From NCBI GenBank assembly GCA_003245835.1, contig QKCC01000317.1, positions 1 through 32,204 of the forward strand: 32,204 bases of DNA, in the 5' to 3' direction. Source of the stretch: Spirochaetales bacterium. GTDB taxonomy: Bacteria; Spirochaetota; Spirochaetia; UBA9216. The position numbers and the translations under genes were made by a program. This document shows, one piece after another, positions 9,564 to 19,325 of this stretch (positions within the stretch are counted from its first letter, which is position 1; each line of letters opens with the position of its first letter). The notes under the pieces were generated by a model, which had not been told where the DNA came from, ran no database searches, and worked only from the letters and a program-made list of their open reading frames with translations.

Positions 9564-10046
9564 TCAATGCACGTGACCGTGTTCGATCTCTACCTCGGAG
9601 GCTTCCCGTACATCCACTACATCAACATCGAAATTGAGCGTCATACCTGCAAACGGATGGTTTCCGTTTATGGTGACCCTGTCGCCGTCGATACTGTCAA
9701 TCCTTATGACCATTGACTCATCATCATCTTCGCCCATGGCTTCAAATTCCATACCCGGTTCAACCTTGTCGGCACCGTCAAACATTTCAATTGAAACTTC
9801 CTGAACAAGCTGCGGCTGGAATTCTCCGTAGGCTTCGTCAGGATCAACAGTGATCTTGATATTATCGCCGGGCATTTTCCCGTCGAGGACTTTCTCGAGC
9901 CCTGAAATCAGCGAACCGGATCCATGCAGATATGCAACGGGGTGGTCGTCGGTTTTGTCCAGAACGTTACCGTCACTGTCGGTAAGTGTGTAATTAATAG
10001 ATACAACGCAGTTTTCTTTTATATTCATTTGATAAATATAGTACAT
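9564..10046 (-). CDS. slyD: FKBP-type peptidyl-prolyl cis-trans isomerase, SlyD-like (possible internal start at 10028)
   Basis: YTLTDSDGNVLDKT...YLHGSGSLISGLEKVLDGK...GHVH C-terminus. Confidence 0.9.
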   Translation of the reverse strand: MYYIYQMNIKENCVVSINYTLTDSDGNVLDKTDDHPVAYLHGSGSLISGLEKVLDGKMPGDNIKITVDPDEAYGEFQPQLVQEVSIEMFDGADKVEPGMEFEAMGEDDDESMVIRIDSIDGDRVTINGNHPFAGMTLNFDVDVVDVREASEVEIEHGHVH

Positions 10047-10105
10047 TGAACAGCATCCGTAAACCTAAGCTTGGTCAAATGTAAAGTTTATGGTATTTTC
10101 GAGGC

Positions 10106-10690
10106 ATGACTCTTCATAAAATAAAAATGATCACAAAACCTTTCTGGATTCCGCTGATTTCAGTGATCTATATCACTGCAGCTGATAAAACAGACCCTCT
10201 CGTCATCGCTGCGCTGCTCTTCGGGTATGCCGGGGATCTGTTACTTATGCGCAGCAGAAAGAGCTGGTTCGTGGCCGGAACTTTGTCTTTTCTTGTCGGT
10301 CATATCTTTTACATTATAGTTTTTATCAAAAGTGCTGGCGGCATCGAGGTTTTTACGAACCGCCCGGCAGCCGGTATTCTGTGTCTGCTGCCTTATATTC
10401 TTTACCTTGCACTTGTAAAAAAAGTGATGGGACATAACGTAAGTTCCGTCTTTATAGTGGCAGCAGTATATCTTTCGGTTGTCGCCTTGATGAGTTATTC
10501 AGCACTGCTCCGTGTGTGGAATATGCCCTTCCGTGATTTCTTTCTCACTTTTTCAGGAAGCATTCTCTTTCTGATATCCGACAGTCTCATCGGCGTCAGA
10601 AATTTTAAAAGGAAATTCAGGGGAATAGGAACAGTGATAGTTGTTACCTACATCGCGGCACAGCTGCTGATCATAGCCGGGCTGGTTTAG
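10106..10690 (+). CDS. YhhN/TMEM86 family membrane protein (lysoplasmalogenase-like)
   Basis: Multi-TM with FGYAGDLLLM, FLVGHIFYI, FLISDSLIGVRNF motifs. Confidence 0.82.
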   Translation: MTLHKIKMITKPFWIPLISVIYITAADKTDPLVIAALLFGYAGDLLLMRSRKSWFVAGTLSFLVGHIFYIIVFIKSAGGIEVFTNRPAAGILCLLPYILYLALVKKVMGHNVSSVFIVAAVYLSVVALMSYSALLRVWNMPFRDFFLTFSGSILFLISDSLIGVRNFKRKFRGIGTVIVVTYIAAQLLIIAGLV

Positions 10691-11195
10691 CAATTCCAAG
10701 ATACCGCTTCAGCTCATCAAGAAAATTGGGGGTAAAAATATCCTTTTGAACACCTTCGGCAGCTTCAAACAGTTCTGAAAGATTCCAGAAACGCCCGTCT
10801 TCGATTTCGGATTCCTGAATGCTGATTTCACCGTCCCAGACCAGCCGGTAGGTCGAAACATACTCTGATTCAAAACTGTTTCGGTGCAGATATTTGTACA
10901 GGAATTCGAATGAATCCGGTTCAGCCGATATCCCCAATTCTTCCCTGGTTTCGCGCACAGCCGCTTCCGGGTAAGACTCGCCCAGATCTACATGTCCGCC
11001 GACCGAGGTATCCCATTTTCCTGGCTGAACTATTTTATTCATAGCCCTTTTCTGCAGAAAAAGAGCGCCGCTGCTGTTGAATACAAGTACATGGGCAACC
11101 CTGTGTATCAGTTCCGGATTGCCGTGAACCTCATCACGTGAAACTATTCCTATTATTTTATCATCTTGATCTACGTGATCAAATCTCTCTTCCAT
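10671..11195 (-). CDS. NUDIX hydrolase
   Basis: Nudix box GHVDLGESYPEAAVRETREELGI; MEERFDHVDQDDKIIGIVSRDEVH start. Confidence 0.9.
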   Translation of the reverse strand: MEERFDHVDQDDKIIGIVSRDEVHGNPELIHRVAHVLVFNSSGALFLQKRAMNKIVQPGKWDTSVGGHVDLGESYPEAAVRETREELGISAEPDSFEFLYKYLHRNSFESEYVSTYRLVWDGEISIQESEIEDGRFWNLSELFEAAEGVQKDIFTPNFLDELKRYLGIAKPARL

Positions 11196-12142
11196 CTGTC
11201 GTCCTCGTTCTTTTTTGAGTGCATAAGGATTTTGTACGCAGTACCGCTCTCCCGGCCGATCTCCACCGTTCCTGCCAGCTGATTTACAATGACGCCGACA
11301 AGTGACAGACCTATTCCCGGACTGCTTTCGATCGAGATATCCGCATCAAGCCCGGGACCGTTGTCGGAAAAGTTAATCATAAACTCATCGCCGTCTATGT
11401 CTGATACGGTAATATCCATCTTTACGGTCTTACCGCTGTCTACTGATGCGTACTTGAACACGTTGCTGATAAGCTCGTTAATGATTATACAGCAGTATAC
11501 GGCAGTATCAATATCGCGCCGGATTCCGGTTTTAGAAATATTGATGCTGTAGGCCCCCGGTTCAGGTGAGAAATACTCTATCAGACTCTCAGCAACTTCT
11601 GAAAAACACGATTCAAGATTTATTCCCGACAAATTATCAGTGTTATACATGTAATTCTCGACAAAACCCATAGCCCCGATTCTGTTGATTGCTGTTCCAA
11701 GCGCGGATTCGACCCCTGCATCATTTACAGTACCCATCTGAAGATTGAGCATGCTCATTATTATCTGCAGATTGTTTTTTATACGGTGATGAAGCTCCCT
11801 TATAAACAATGTACGTTCATCAAGCAGCGTCTTAAGATGTTCTTCATTTTTCCTTCTTGCCTGAAGTTCATTTTCGGTCACAACAGAGTAAAAGAAGATA
11901 ATCATGGACGGAATAACCAGAAGCTCAAAATATTCTTCGTAGCGGTCCAGGCTCGGATTAATACCGCTGTATTCGAGTACATTAGCGACTGCTACAAAAA
12001 TTACAATCAGTACTGAAATTGAAAGAAAAATTCCGCTTTGCCAGAATAAAACTTCTTTTTTTACAGTTCTGATTATCATAATAACACCGACAGCACCGGT
12101 ACAGGCACCAATCATATTTAAAGCTATTATCAGCGAACTCAT
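11171..12142 (-). CDS. Membrane-bound sensor histidine kinase, HisKA_2 type
   Basis: FIRELHHRIKNNLQIIMSMLNLQ; ATPase region NELISNVFKYA, DNGPGLD; N-terminal TM segments. Confidence 0.88.
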   Translation of the reverse strand: MSSLIIALNMIGACTGAVGVIMIIRTVKKEVLFWQSGIFLSISVLIVIFVAVANVLEYSGINPSLDRYEEYFELLVIPSMIIFFYSVVTENELQARRKNEEHLKTLLDERTLFIRELHHRIKNNLQIIMSMLNLQMGTVNDAGVESALGTAINRIGAMGFVENYMYNTDNLSGINLESCFSEVAESLIEYFSPEPGAYSINISKTGIRRDIDTAVYCCIIINELISNVFKYASVDSGKTVKMDITVSDIDGDEFMINFSDNGPGLDADISIESSPGIGLSLVGVIVNQLAGTVEIGRESGTAYKILMHSKKNEDDRWKRDLIT

Positions 12143-12411
12143 GAACCGGACCTTTTCCTAAGAAAATACCTGTAAATGCCTATCGTTATCACAACCATGG
12201 CGAGGTTGAACAGCAGGTGCTCAAGCACATTAAAAAAATCAGGAAGAATGAAAGTTTCAATCACAGAGAATATATGGCTCAGGACAATCAGGATGATTCC
12301 GTAAATCATGAGCCGATAACGGTGGAGCTGCATTCTGTACCTTGCAATAAACAGAAACAGAAGGCAGATTAAATCAATAACAATATTTAAAAGTTCATTT
12401 ATTTCTACCAC
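12139..12411 (-). CDS. Small multi-TM protein, coupled to the sensor kinase
   Basis: About three hydrophobic helices in 90 aa; overlaps the kinase start by 4 bp. Confidence 0.6.
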   Translation of the reverse strand: MVEINELLNIVIDLICLLFLFIARYRMQLHRYRLMIYGIILIVLSHIFSVIETFILPDFFNVLEHLLFNLAMVVITIGIYRYFLRKRSGS

Positions 12412-12460
12412 GTATGCAACGACCCTTATTAAACAATTATATGAGTAGTTTAGTAAAAAA

Positions 12461-12913
12461 TCAAATTTGACCTTTTTCGTAACCGGTTATTTCATCCGGG
12501 ACATTATACTGAAACCAGCTGACCCTTCCCTCCGTCACCGCATCGCGCAGCAGCCGTTCTATTCTGGATAGACTCTTCGCCTTTCCGCTTTTTACCTCGA
12601 CAAGCACAATCTCATCAATACGGCCTTCGTCCATTCCTTTAAGAACCAGCAGGTCGACCGGCTTTCCTATAAACCTGCATTCATTCGGATTGAACGGAAA
12701 ATCGGGAAGAAAGGGCGCGAGCTGCTCGGAAAACTGCCCTCCGAGAACTGCCCTCGACCTCTTGATCCGGTCCCGAACAATCCGGTCCATCTTGTTTTTT
12801 TCCCAGTCGCGCTGTTCAGCCTTCCGTCCGGTGCTTCTGCCGAGACTGAAGGATATAAAAATCAGAACAGCAGCCGCGGCAATCAAAATCAGCAGTGTAA
12901 ATTCGTAGTTCAT
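12461..12913 (-). CDS. Membrane-anchored Holliday-junction-resolvase-related (Endonuc_Holl-like) protein
   Basis: N-terminal TM, then PFLPDFPFNPNECRFIGKPVDLLVLKG...IVLVEVKSGKAKSLSRIER. Confidence 0.75.
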   Translation of the reverse strand: MNYEFTLLILIAAAAVLIFISFSLGRSTGRKAEQRDWEKNKMDRIVRDRIKRSRAVLGGQFSEQLAPFLPDFPFNPNECRFIGKPVDLLVLKGMDEGRIDEIVLVEVKSGKAKSLSRIERLLRDAVTEGRVSWFQYNVPDEITGYEKGQI

Positions 12914-12999
12914 GCCTGATTATATCATTTGTAAATTCCGCCGCAACAGTAAAACCGGTAATGAATTTGTGGAAATTTCGGAATATTTCTATTTCTTCC

Positions 13000-13028
13000 T
13001 TGACAAACCGCGCACAAGAGTGCATATT
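13000..13028 (+). promoter_or_regulatory. Sigma70-like promoter of the YtrA-type ABC operon
   Basis: TTGACA at 13000-13005, 17-bp spacer, CATATT at 13023-13028. Confidence 0.6.
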
Positions 13029-13048
13029 GTGTATATACGTTATACACA
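13028..13048. promoter_or_regulatory. Perfect inverted repeat TGTGTATA-N5-TATACACA, probable GntR/YtrA operator
   Basis: 8-bp perfect arms with 5-bp spacer, just downstream of the -10 and upstream of AGGAGG (13057-13062) and ATG (13071). Confidence 0.65.
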
Positions 13049-13070
13049 GTCGGAACAGGAGGACAGATAA

Positions 13071-13937
13071 ATGGCAATGCTTAAAGTCGAAAATCTATGT
13101 AAGCGCTATGAAAAATTCTACCTTGATAACGTTTCATTCAGCCTTGATGAAGGTTATATTATGGGGTTCATCGGAAGCAACGGGGCGGGTAAAACAACGA
13201 CCCTGAAGGCAATCCTGAATATGATACAGAACGACGGCGGAAGCGTTGAAATCTTCGGAAAGGCATTTACCGAGAATGAAATTCACATAAAACAGGATAT
13301 TGCCTTCATGCTGGGCAGCAGCGATTACTATCTTCGCAGCAGGGTAAAAACAATTACGAATGTAGTAAAAAGATTTTATTCAAACTGGAACCAGCAGGCA
13401 TATGAAAACTACATGAAGCGGTTCAAACTTGATCCAGGGAAGAAGATCTCGGAGCTTTCAGAGGGAATGCGGGTTAAATATTCAATCACCCTCGCCCTTT
13501 CTCATGAAGCAAAACTGATTATAATGGATGAACCGACTTCAGGACTCGACCCTGTCGCGAGGGACAATCTTCTTGAGTTATTCCAGGAACTCGTGGAAGA
13601 CGGGAGCAGAAGTATTTTATTCTCGACTCACATCACTTCGGACCTCGAAAAATGCGCCGATTATATAACCTACATTAACAGCGGAAAAATAATCGCGTCC
13701 GAAACTAAGGATGATCTTATTGAATCCTTCAGAATCGTAACCGGTTCGGAGGGCGATCTTGAAAAGGTCGAAGATTACCTTATTGCACATAAAAAGAATT
13801 CATTCGGGTTCACCGGGCTGATCAAAACTGATGAGCTGAAGAACTTCGGTTACCTTAAATCAGAAACCCCGTCCCTCGACGATATAATGATTTACCACGC
13901 AAAAAGGGAGGAAAACTATGAAGAAGCTGCTGTATAA
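13071..13937 (+). CDS. ABC transporter ATP-binding protein (YtrB/CcmA-like)
   Basis: GSNGAGKTTT, LSEGMRVKYSITLAL, LIIMDEPTSGLDP. Confidence 0.9.
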   Translation: MAMLKVENLCKRYEKFYLDNVSFSLDEGYIMGFIGSNGAGKTTTLKAILNMIQNDGGSVEIFGKAFTENEIHIKQDIAFMLGSSDYYLRSRVKTITNVVKRFYSNWNQQAYENYMKRFKLDPGKKISELSEGMRVKYSITLALSHEAKLIIMDEPTSGLDPVARDNLLELFQELVEDGSRSILFSTHITSDLEKCADYITYINSGKIIASETKDDLIESFRIVTGSEGDLEKVEDYLIAHKKNSFGFTGLIKTDELKNFGYLKSETPSLDDIMIYHAKREENYEEAAV

Positions 13938-14568
13938 GGAATTCAATCTTTCTATTCATAAAGCCTTTTTTCTCGTTCCGCTTCTGACAGGCGCCCTGTT
14001 TATGATCCCGCAATGGCCGTATTTTATCGCGCTGATGTATTTCTTTTTTATCTCGGCTCCGAACATTCTCAGTTCGTACAATGCCAAAAGAGACTATACG
14101 TTCACCATCATGATGCCTGTTGCGAAAAAGGATATAGTGACAAGCAAGATCCTGGCTTTTATGATCCTTGAAACAACACATCTTATTTTCGGAATAATAT
14201 TCGCGATCCTGCATAACGCCGTATATAGAACCCCCAATTTCATGCTTGACCCCAACGCGGCTTTCTTCGGATTATCATTCATTATGTTCGGGCTGTTCAA
14301 CCTGCTCATGTTCCCGATGTATTTCAGGACAGCAAATAATTTCGGCTTTCCGGTCACCATTTCGTGTATTATTACCATATTCTACGCATTCGGAGTCGAA
14401 ATGCTTGTAATATTCAATAAAGCTGCCGCTGAAATTCTTGAAGGCCGGGAGCCGGGAAATATTGCCGTTCAGTATGGAATACTTGCAGCCGGTATTATCA
14501 TTTTTCTTGCTGCAAGTTATATTTCGATCAGGATTTCAGCAAAAAGGTTCGCACAAGTTAATCTATGA
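13918..14568 (+). CDS. ABC-2 type permease
   Basis: Six-TM-like protein, GGGAGG RBS within the previous ORF, overlaps both neighbours. Confidence 0.82.
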   Translation: MKKLLYKEFNLSIHKAFFLVPLLTGALFMIPQWPYFIALMYFFFISAPNILSSYNAKRDYTFTIMMPVAKKDIVTSKILAFMILETTHLIFGIIFAILHNAVYRTPNFMLDPNAAFFGLSFIMFGLFNLLMFPMYFRTANNFGFPVTISCIITIFYAFGVEMLVIFNKAAAEILEGREPGNIAVQYGILAAGIIIFLAASYISIRISAKRFAQVNL

Positions 14569-14939
14569 CGGGAATTATCATATCGAATACATCTGACAAA
14601 CCTATCTATCAGCAGCTGTTCGAACAGATCAGCTCACAAATCCTGAGCGGCGGGCTAAAGAGCGACTTCAGCCTGCCGCCTATCAGGACTGCCGCGAAGG
14701 AACTCAGAATAAGCGTAATAACAGTTAAAAAGGCATGGGAGGAACTGGAACGGGCTGGATTGATTTATACAATAACCGGTAAAGGCTGTTTCATCTCGGA
14801 CCTGAGCAAAAACGAACTCGACGGCAAACGCGGACAGATACTTAAGGAACAGTTCAGCCGGGACATCAAATTCTACGACAACCTTGAAACTACAAAGGAA
14901 GAATTCATCGGACTCGTCGACGAACACTTTTCCGTTTAG
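14565..14939 (+). CDS. GntR-family regulator, YtrA subfamily
   Basis: PIYQQLFEQISSQILSGGLKSDFSLPPIRTAAKELRISVITVKKAWEELERAGLIYTITGKGCFI; 124 aa. Confidence 0.92.
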   Translation: MTGIIISNTSDKPIYQQLFEQISSQILSGGLKSDFSLPPIRTAAKELRISVITVKKAWEELERAGLIYTITGKGCFISDLSKNELDGKRGQILKEQFSRDIKFYDNLETTKEEFIGLVDEHFSV

Positions 14940-16042
14940 GCAATATCCATACAGCAGCGGTTTCGGCCGCTGTTTTTTGCTTTATACAGGTATTCGTCAG
15001 CCCTTTTTATCAGACTATTCATATCGTCCCCCGGATGGACTTCTGCTATTCCAAAACTTGCTGTAACCTGCCGATCAATTTCATAAAAAGAATGCTGTTC
15101 GGTTAATTCCCTGATTCGTTCTGCTATTTCGGCCGCTTCATCAAGCCCCGCTTCGGTGACGATCAGCAGAAATTCCTCGCCGCCGTATCTGAATGCTATG
15201 TCGGCATCGCGTGAACCCCGCCTGATTATCTCTGCAAAATCCTGCAGAACCCGATCTCCGGCGGTATGTCCGAATTCATCATTGATACTTTTAAAATGAT
15301 CAAGGTCAGTAAATATTATGGAAAACGGGTTACTTCGCCGGTTGAATAAAGCAATCTGATGCTCGAGAAATTCATCAAGGTAATGCCGGTTATGAAAGCC
15401 TGTCAGCGAATCATGAAGAGCAACCTCCTCGAGCTGTTTGTTTTTTTCCTTAAGACTTTCATTTGCTTCAAAGAGTCTGTAACCCATATTTTCCTGCGAA
15501 AATGAAAAATAGAATGCGCTGACAGAAATACCGATAAGCGGAAACATCCCGAGCAATGTGAATATATCGGGGCTAACCAGCCTGTACGCTATGATAAAAT
15601 ACAGCATTCCACCAAGGATAATAATCAGAATCAGCCTTGTCCCGACCCGAAACAGAAAGGTCAACATCAAACAGCCGAAAATGTATGCGGTATAATTGAA
15701 AGCGTTAAAGTAGAAGGAATCCAGCAGAGAAAGATTAACAAAACCGAAGAACAGAATAATTACGGTTACAGTGATCATTGCCTCCGCAGCATTATTCCCA
15801 AGCCGCTTTTTTACAACAGGCAGTAGCAGTCTGGAAGCTGCCGCGGTAAGTGTTCCGATAAGATATATGCAGGAATATTCCTTTTGAATAACAACATCCG
15901 AAATCCGGTAGTAGATATCTCTCACAATAAAAATTATTCCCGCGCAGATAATGATGAGCAGAAAAATTATAAATCGTCTGTAATTACTTTCAAAACGGGC
16001 AGTATCATAGTCGCTAATTTTATTTGATGAGACATCTTTCAT
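14936..16042 (-). CDS. Membrane-bound diguanylate cyclase (GGDEF)
   Basis: FRYGGEEFLLIV active site with RDAD (RxxD I-site) five residues upstream; N-terminal TM helices. Confidence 0.92.
   Translation of the reverse strand: MKDVSSNKISDYDTARFESNYRRFIIFLLIIICAGIIFIVRDIYYRISDVVIQKEYSCIYLIGTLTAAASRLLLPVVKKRLGNNAAEAMITVTVIILFFGFVNLSLLDSFYFNAFNYTAYIFGCLMLTFLFRVGTRLILIIILGGMLYFIIAYRLVSPDIFTLLGMFPLIGISVSAFYFSFSQENMGYRLFEANESLKEKNKQLEEVALHDSLTGFHNRHYLDEFLEHQIALFNRRSNPFSIIFTDLDHFKSINDEFGHTAGDRVLQDFAEIIRRGSRDADIAFRYGGEEFLLIVTEAGLDEAAEIAERIRELTEQHSFYEIDRQVTASFGIAEVHPGDDMNSLIKRADEYLYKAKNSGRNRCCMDIA
14955..14978 (+). terminator. Rho-independent terminator of the YtrA-type operon
   Basis: CAGCGG-TTTCGG-CCGCTG followed by TTTTTT, just after the stop at 14939. 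Confidence 0.8.
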
Positions 16043-16160
16043 TATGGTTAGTATATATCAGTTTCACTGTTCACAACAGTAATTACTGTAAAAGCCTCCA
16101 TTTACTCGGAATGTGATTTTCGGTATACTGCGGTAAAACAGCCCCACAGAGAGGTTCATA

Positions 16161-17379
16161 ATGATCAGGATTAACGAAAATTATTCAAAACTTAAAGCAT
16201 CATATCTGTTTTCAGATATTGCAAAACGCGTAAGCGCATTCCAGCAGGCAAACCCTGATAACAAACTTATAAAACTCGGAATCGGCGACGTGACGAAACC
16301 GCTTACTCCGGCATGCCTTGAAGCGTTTCACAGGGCAGTCGATGATATGGCAGCTGAAGAAACCTTCCGCGGCTACGGACCCGAACAGGGTTACGGCTTT
16401 CTGCGCGAGGCTATCGCCGCCAATGATTTTGCCGCGCGCGGATGTGATATCAGCGCTGATGAAATATTCATCAGCGACGGTTCAAAATGCGATACAGGCA
16501 ACATCCAGGAAATATTCTCAAACGACTGCGTAATTGCGGTACCGGACCCTGTCTATCCCGTCTATGTAGATACTAACGTAATGGCGGGCAGAACCGGAAA
16601 CTGGAAAGACGGCCGCTACGAGGGACTCGTTTACCTCGAATCAACGAATGAAAACGGATTTGTACCGGAACCGTCGTCGGAAAAGGCCGACGTTATCTAT
16701 CTTTGTTTTCCGAATAACCCCACAGGGGCCACTGCTACGAAAGCACAGCTCGAAGCCTGGGTTAAGTATGCGCTTGACAACGATGCGCTAATCCTTTTCG
16801 ACGCAGCTTATGAAGCATTCATCCGCGACGATTCGATTCCTCACAGCATCTACGAAATTGAAGGCGCCAGAAAATGCGCAATCGAATTCAGATCCTTTTC
16901 AAAAACTGCCGGATTCACCGGAACCCGCTGTGCCTTTACAGTAATTCCAAAAGAATGCAGGGGATTCACATCTTCAGGTGAACGTGTCGAGCTCCACGCA
17001 ATATGGAACCGGAGACACAGCACAAAGTTCAACGGAGTTTCCTACCCCGTACAGCGGGCTGCCGAGGCTGTTTATTCCGATCAGGGAAAGAAGGAAGTAA
17101 AGGAAATAATCGACTACTACCTGAACAACGCGCGCATTATCCGCAGCGAAATGACAAGCCTCGGTTATACCTGTTACGGCGGCGACAACTCTCCGTATAT
17201 ATGGATTGAAGCAGGCATGGATTCACTTTGACCTTCTGCTTAAGAAGGCCGAGGTCGTCTGTACCCCGGGCAGCGGTTTCGGCAAATGCGGAGAAGGTTT
17301 TATAAGGATCAGCGCTTTCAATTCAGTTGAAAATGTTAAAGAAGCTATGCGCAGGCTTGAGAAGGCGCTTAAAAAATAA
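16161..17379 (+). CDS. dapL: LL-diaminopimelate aminotransferase, interrupted by an in-frame TGA/+1 frameshift at 17226-17232
   Basis: First frame: [21 protein letters not shown]...[17 protein letters not shown]...[11 protein letters not shown]. Next frame continues [49 protein letters not shown], stop at 17377-17379. Confidence 0.88.
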
Positions 17380-17400
17380 CAACAGGGGCGGTGGCGGCAA

Positions 17401-19125
17401 ATGTCGGATTATAACTCTTTTCAGGAAAACTTCGCTCAGTTCATTTTGTCAGCCTCCGGCTTCAGGAAGGTTTTTGCACCGGCTGAGGGAGGCCTGCCTG
17501 CCGACGAAAACCCGGCTCCGGGTATTTCTGAAGAAGACATTACCGCCTGCGCCGTTATTGCCAGTGTATACGGTCAGCTTCTGTCCGAAAGAGGCGGCAA
17601 AACCATCGCTGTCGGAATGGATGCCAGACCGACCGGCCCTGCGATTGCCGCGGTTTTAATAAAAACGCTATCGGATCTTGGATTCAAAGTGCTCTATTCG
17701 GGAGTGACAGCGGCTCCCGAACTGATGGCCTGGGTTAAGACCAACCCAGGCATCGACGGTTTCGCCTATATCTCTGCAAGTCACAACCCCATCGGCCATA
17801 ACGGTTTCAAATTCGGGTTTGAAGACGGCGCTGTTGTCGGCGGAGAGCTTTCGAAAAAATTCATCTCTGCAATAATTGCCGCGGCGGTCGACGAAGATGT
17901 CTACAGCAAATACTCTTCATTTGAGTCAGGCTCAGTACTCCCGGATCCGTCTGCAGCCAAAGCCGAAGCAGCCGAAGCCTACAGGAACTTCAGTAATGAG
18001 GTCATTTCAGGACTGCCTGCAGGAACGAAACAGGATACCGTTCTGAATGAAATCCGCTCGGCAGCAGCTTCGATCGGCATCATTGCTGAACTCAACGGAT
18101 CCGCACGCGGTGTAAGCATCGACAGGGATTACTTCAGCTCGTTCGGAATTAAGAGCCGGTTTCTTAATGACGTCCCGGGGCAGGTTGTACACAGGATTGT
18201 TCCCGAGGGGACCTCTCTCGACATGTGCCGCGAAGCGCTTGAAAAAGCCCATGCTGAAGACAGCTGCTTCATCCTCGGTTACGTTCCCGACAACGACGGT
18301 GACCGCGGCAACATCGTATACATCAACGATCATACCGGCTGCGCTGAAATGCTCGAAGCGCAGGAGGTCTTCGCTCTGTCGGTTAAATCCGAGCTCGAAT
18401 TTCTCAGGCGAAGCTATCACAGCGTTAAAGCCGCTGTTGCCGTCAACGGTCCGACATCGATGCGGATAGAACGCATAGCCGCCGGCTACAATGCTGAAGT
18501 TTTCCGCGCAGAGGTCGGCGAAGCAAACGTAGTAAACCTTGCAGCCGAAAAACGGAATGAAGGCTTTGAAATCAGAATCCTCGGCGAAGGCTCGAACGGC
18601 GGAAACATAACCCACCCTGCCACAGTACGAGATCCGCTGAATACAGTTTTCGCAATTATAAAGCTGCTTGCCTTCGGCGGTTACAGTTCTGTAACCGAAG
18701 CTGTAGATTCGCTTCCGGCCTTTTCCAGTACCAGTGCTTACGAACCTGAAGCAAAAATGCAGATCGGCAGCATAAGCCACGCCGAACTCAAGGCTAATTA
18801 CGAGTCAGCTTTTCCGTCGGAGTTTGAATCCATTAAATTTGACCTTAAAAAGCGCTTTGGAATTACCGGCTGGTATGAAGTCAACTACGAGGGGACTGCG
18901 GCCCGAAAAGGTGTCGGCGCCCAATTCCGGAGCGGAAAGCAGACCGGCGGACTTAAAATCATACTCACCGCGGACGAGGCTGATATCGCCTTCCTGTGGA
19001 TGAGGGGCTCAGGAACGGAACCTGTTTTCAGGGTTATGACCGATCTCGAGGGTGGAAATGATGAAGGTATGCGGTATCTGCTCGAGTGGCAGAGAAAAAT
19101 GGTTTCACTCGCTGCCGGATTGTAG
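17401..19125 (+). CDS. Phosphoglucomutase/phosphomannomutase family protein
   Basis: ISASHNPIGHNGFKFG, PDNDGDRGN, GEGSNGG, RGSGTEPVFRV. Confidence 0.88.
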   Translation: MSDYNSFQENFAQFILSASGFRKVFAPAEGGLPADENPAPGISEEDITACAVIASVYGQLLSERGGKTIAVGMDARPTGPAIAAVLIKTLSDLGFKVLYSGVTAAPELMAWVKTNPGIDGFAYISASHNPIGHNGFKFGFEDGAVVGGELSKKFISAIIAAAVDEDVYSKYSSFESGSVLPDPSAAKAEAAEAYRNFSNEVISGLPAGTKQDTVLNEIRSAAASIGIIAELNGSARGVSIDRDYFSSFGIKSRFLNDVPGQVVHRIVPEGTSLDMCREALEKAHAEDSCFILGYVPDNDGDRGNIVYINDHTGCAEMLEAQEVFALSVKSELEFLRRSYHSVKAAVAVNGPTSMRIERIAAGYNAEVFRAEVGEANVVNLAAEKRNEGFEIRILGEGSNGGNITHPATVRDPLNTVFAIIKLLAFGGYSSVTEAVDSLPAFSSTSAYEPEAKMQIGSISHAELKANYESAFPSEFESIKFDLKKRFGITGWYEVNYEGTAARKGVGAQFRSGKQTGGLKIILTADEADIAFLWMRGSGTEPVFRVMTDLEGGNDEGMRYLLEWQRKMVSLAAGL

Positions 19126-19325
19126 GGCCGCATAAAGCTTTTAGCTTATTTTTGTACAAATACCTCCTCCATCAGCTCATTTTACAGCAATTTTTTACAA
19201 GTACATCACATTTTCAATATTCTGAAGCAATTCAGGTGCAGCCAAAAACCCATAAAGGCTTAAAACACCGCCCTTTATTTTCCAAAAATTACCCTTATAA
19301 AACAATACGGCAGCCATTTACCTTA

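Noticed and set aside
18007-18780. 257-aa minus-strand ORF
   Set aside because: Lies fully opposite the phosphohexomutase, has no recognisable motifs, and reads like a shadow ORF.
19131-19153. Terminator after the phosphohexomutase (ATAAAGCT-TTT-AGCTTATTTTT)
   Set aside because: Stem is short, AT-rich and bulged; too weak to call.
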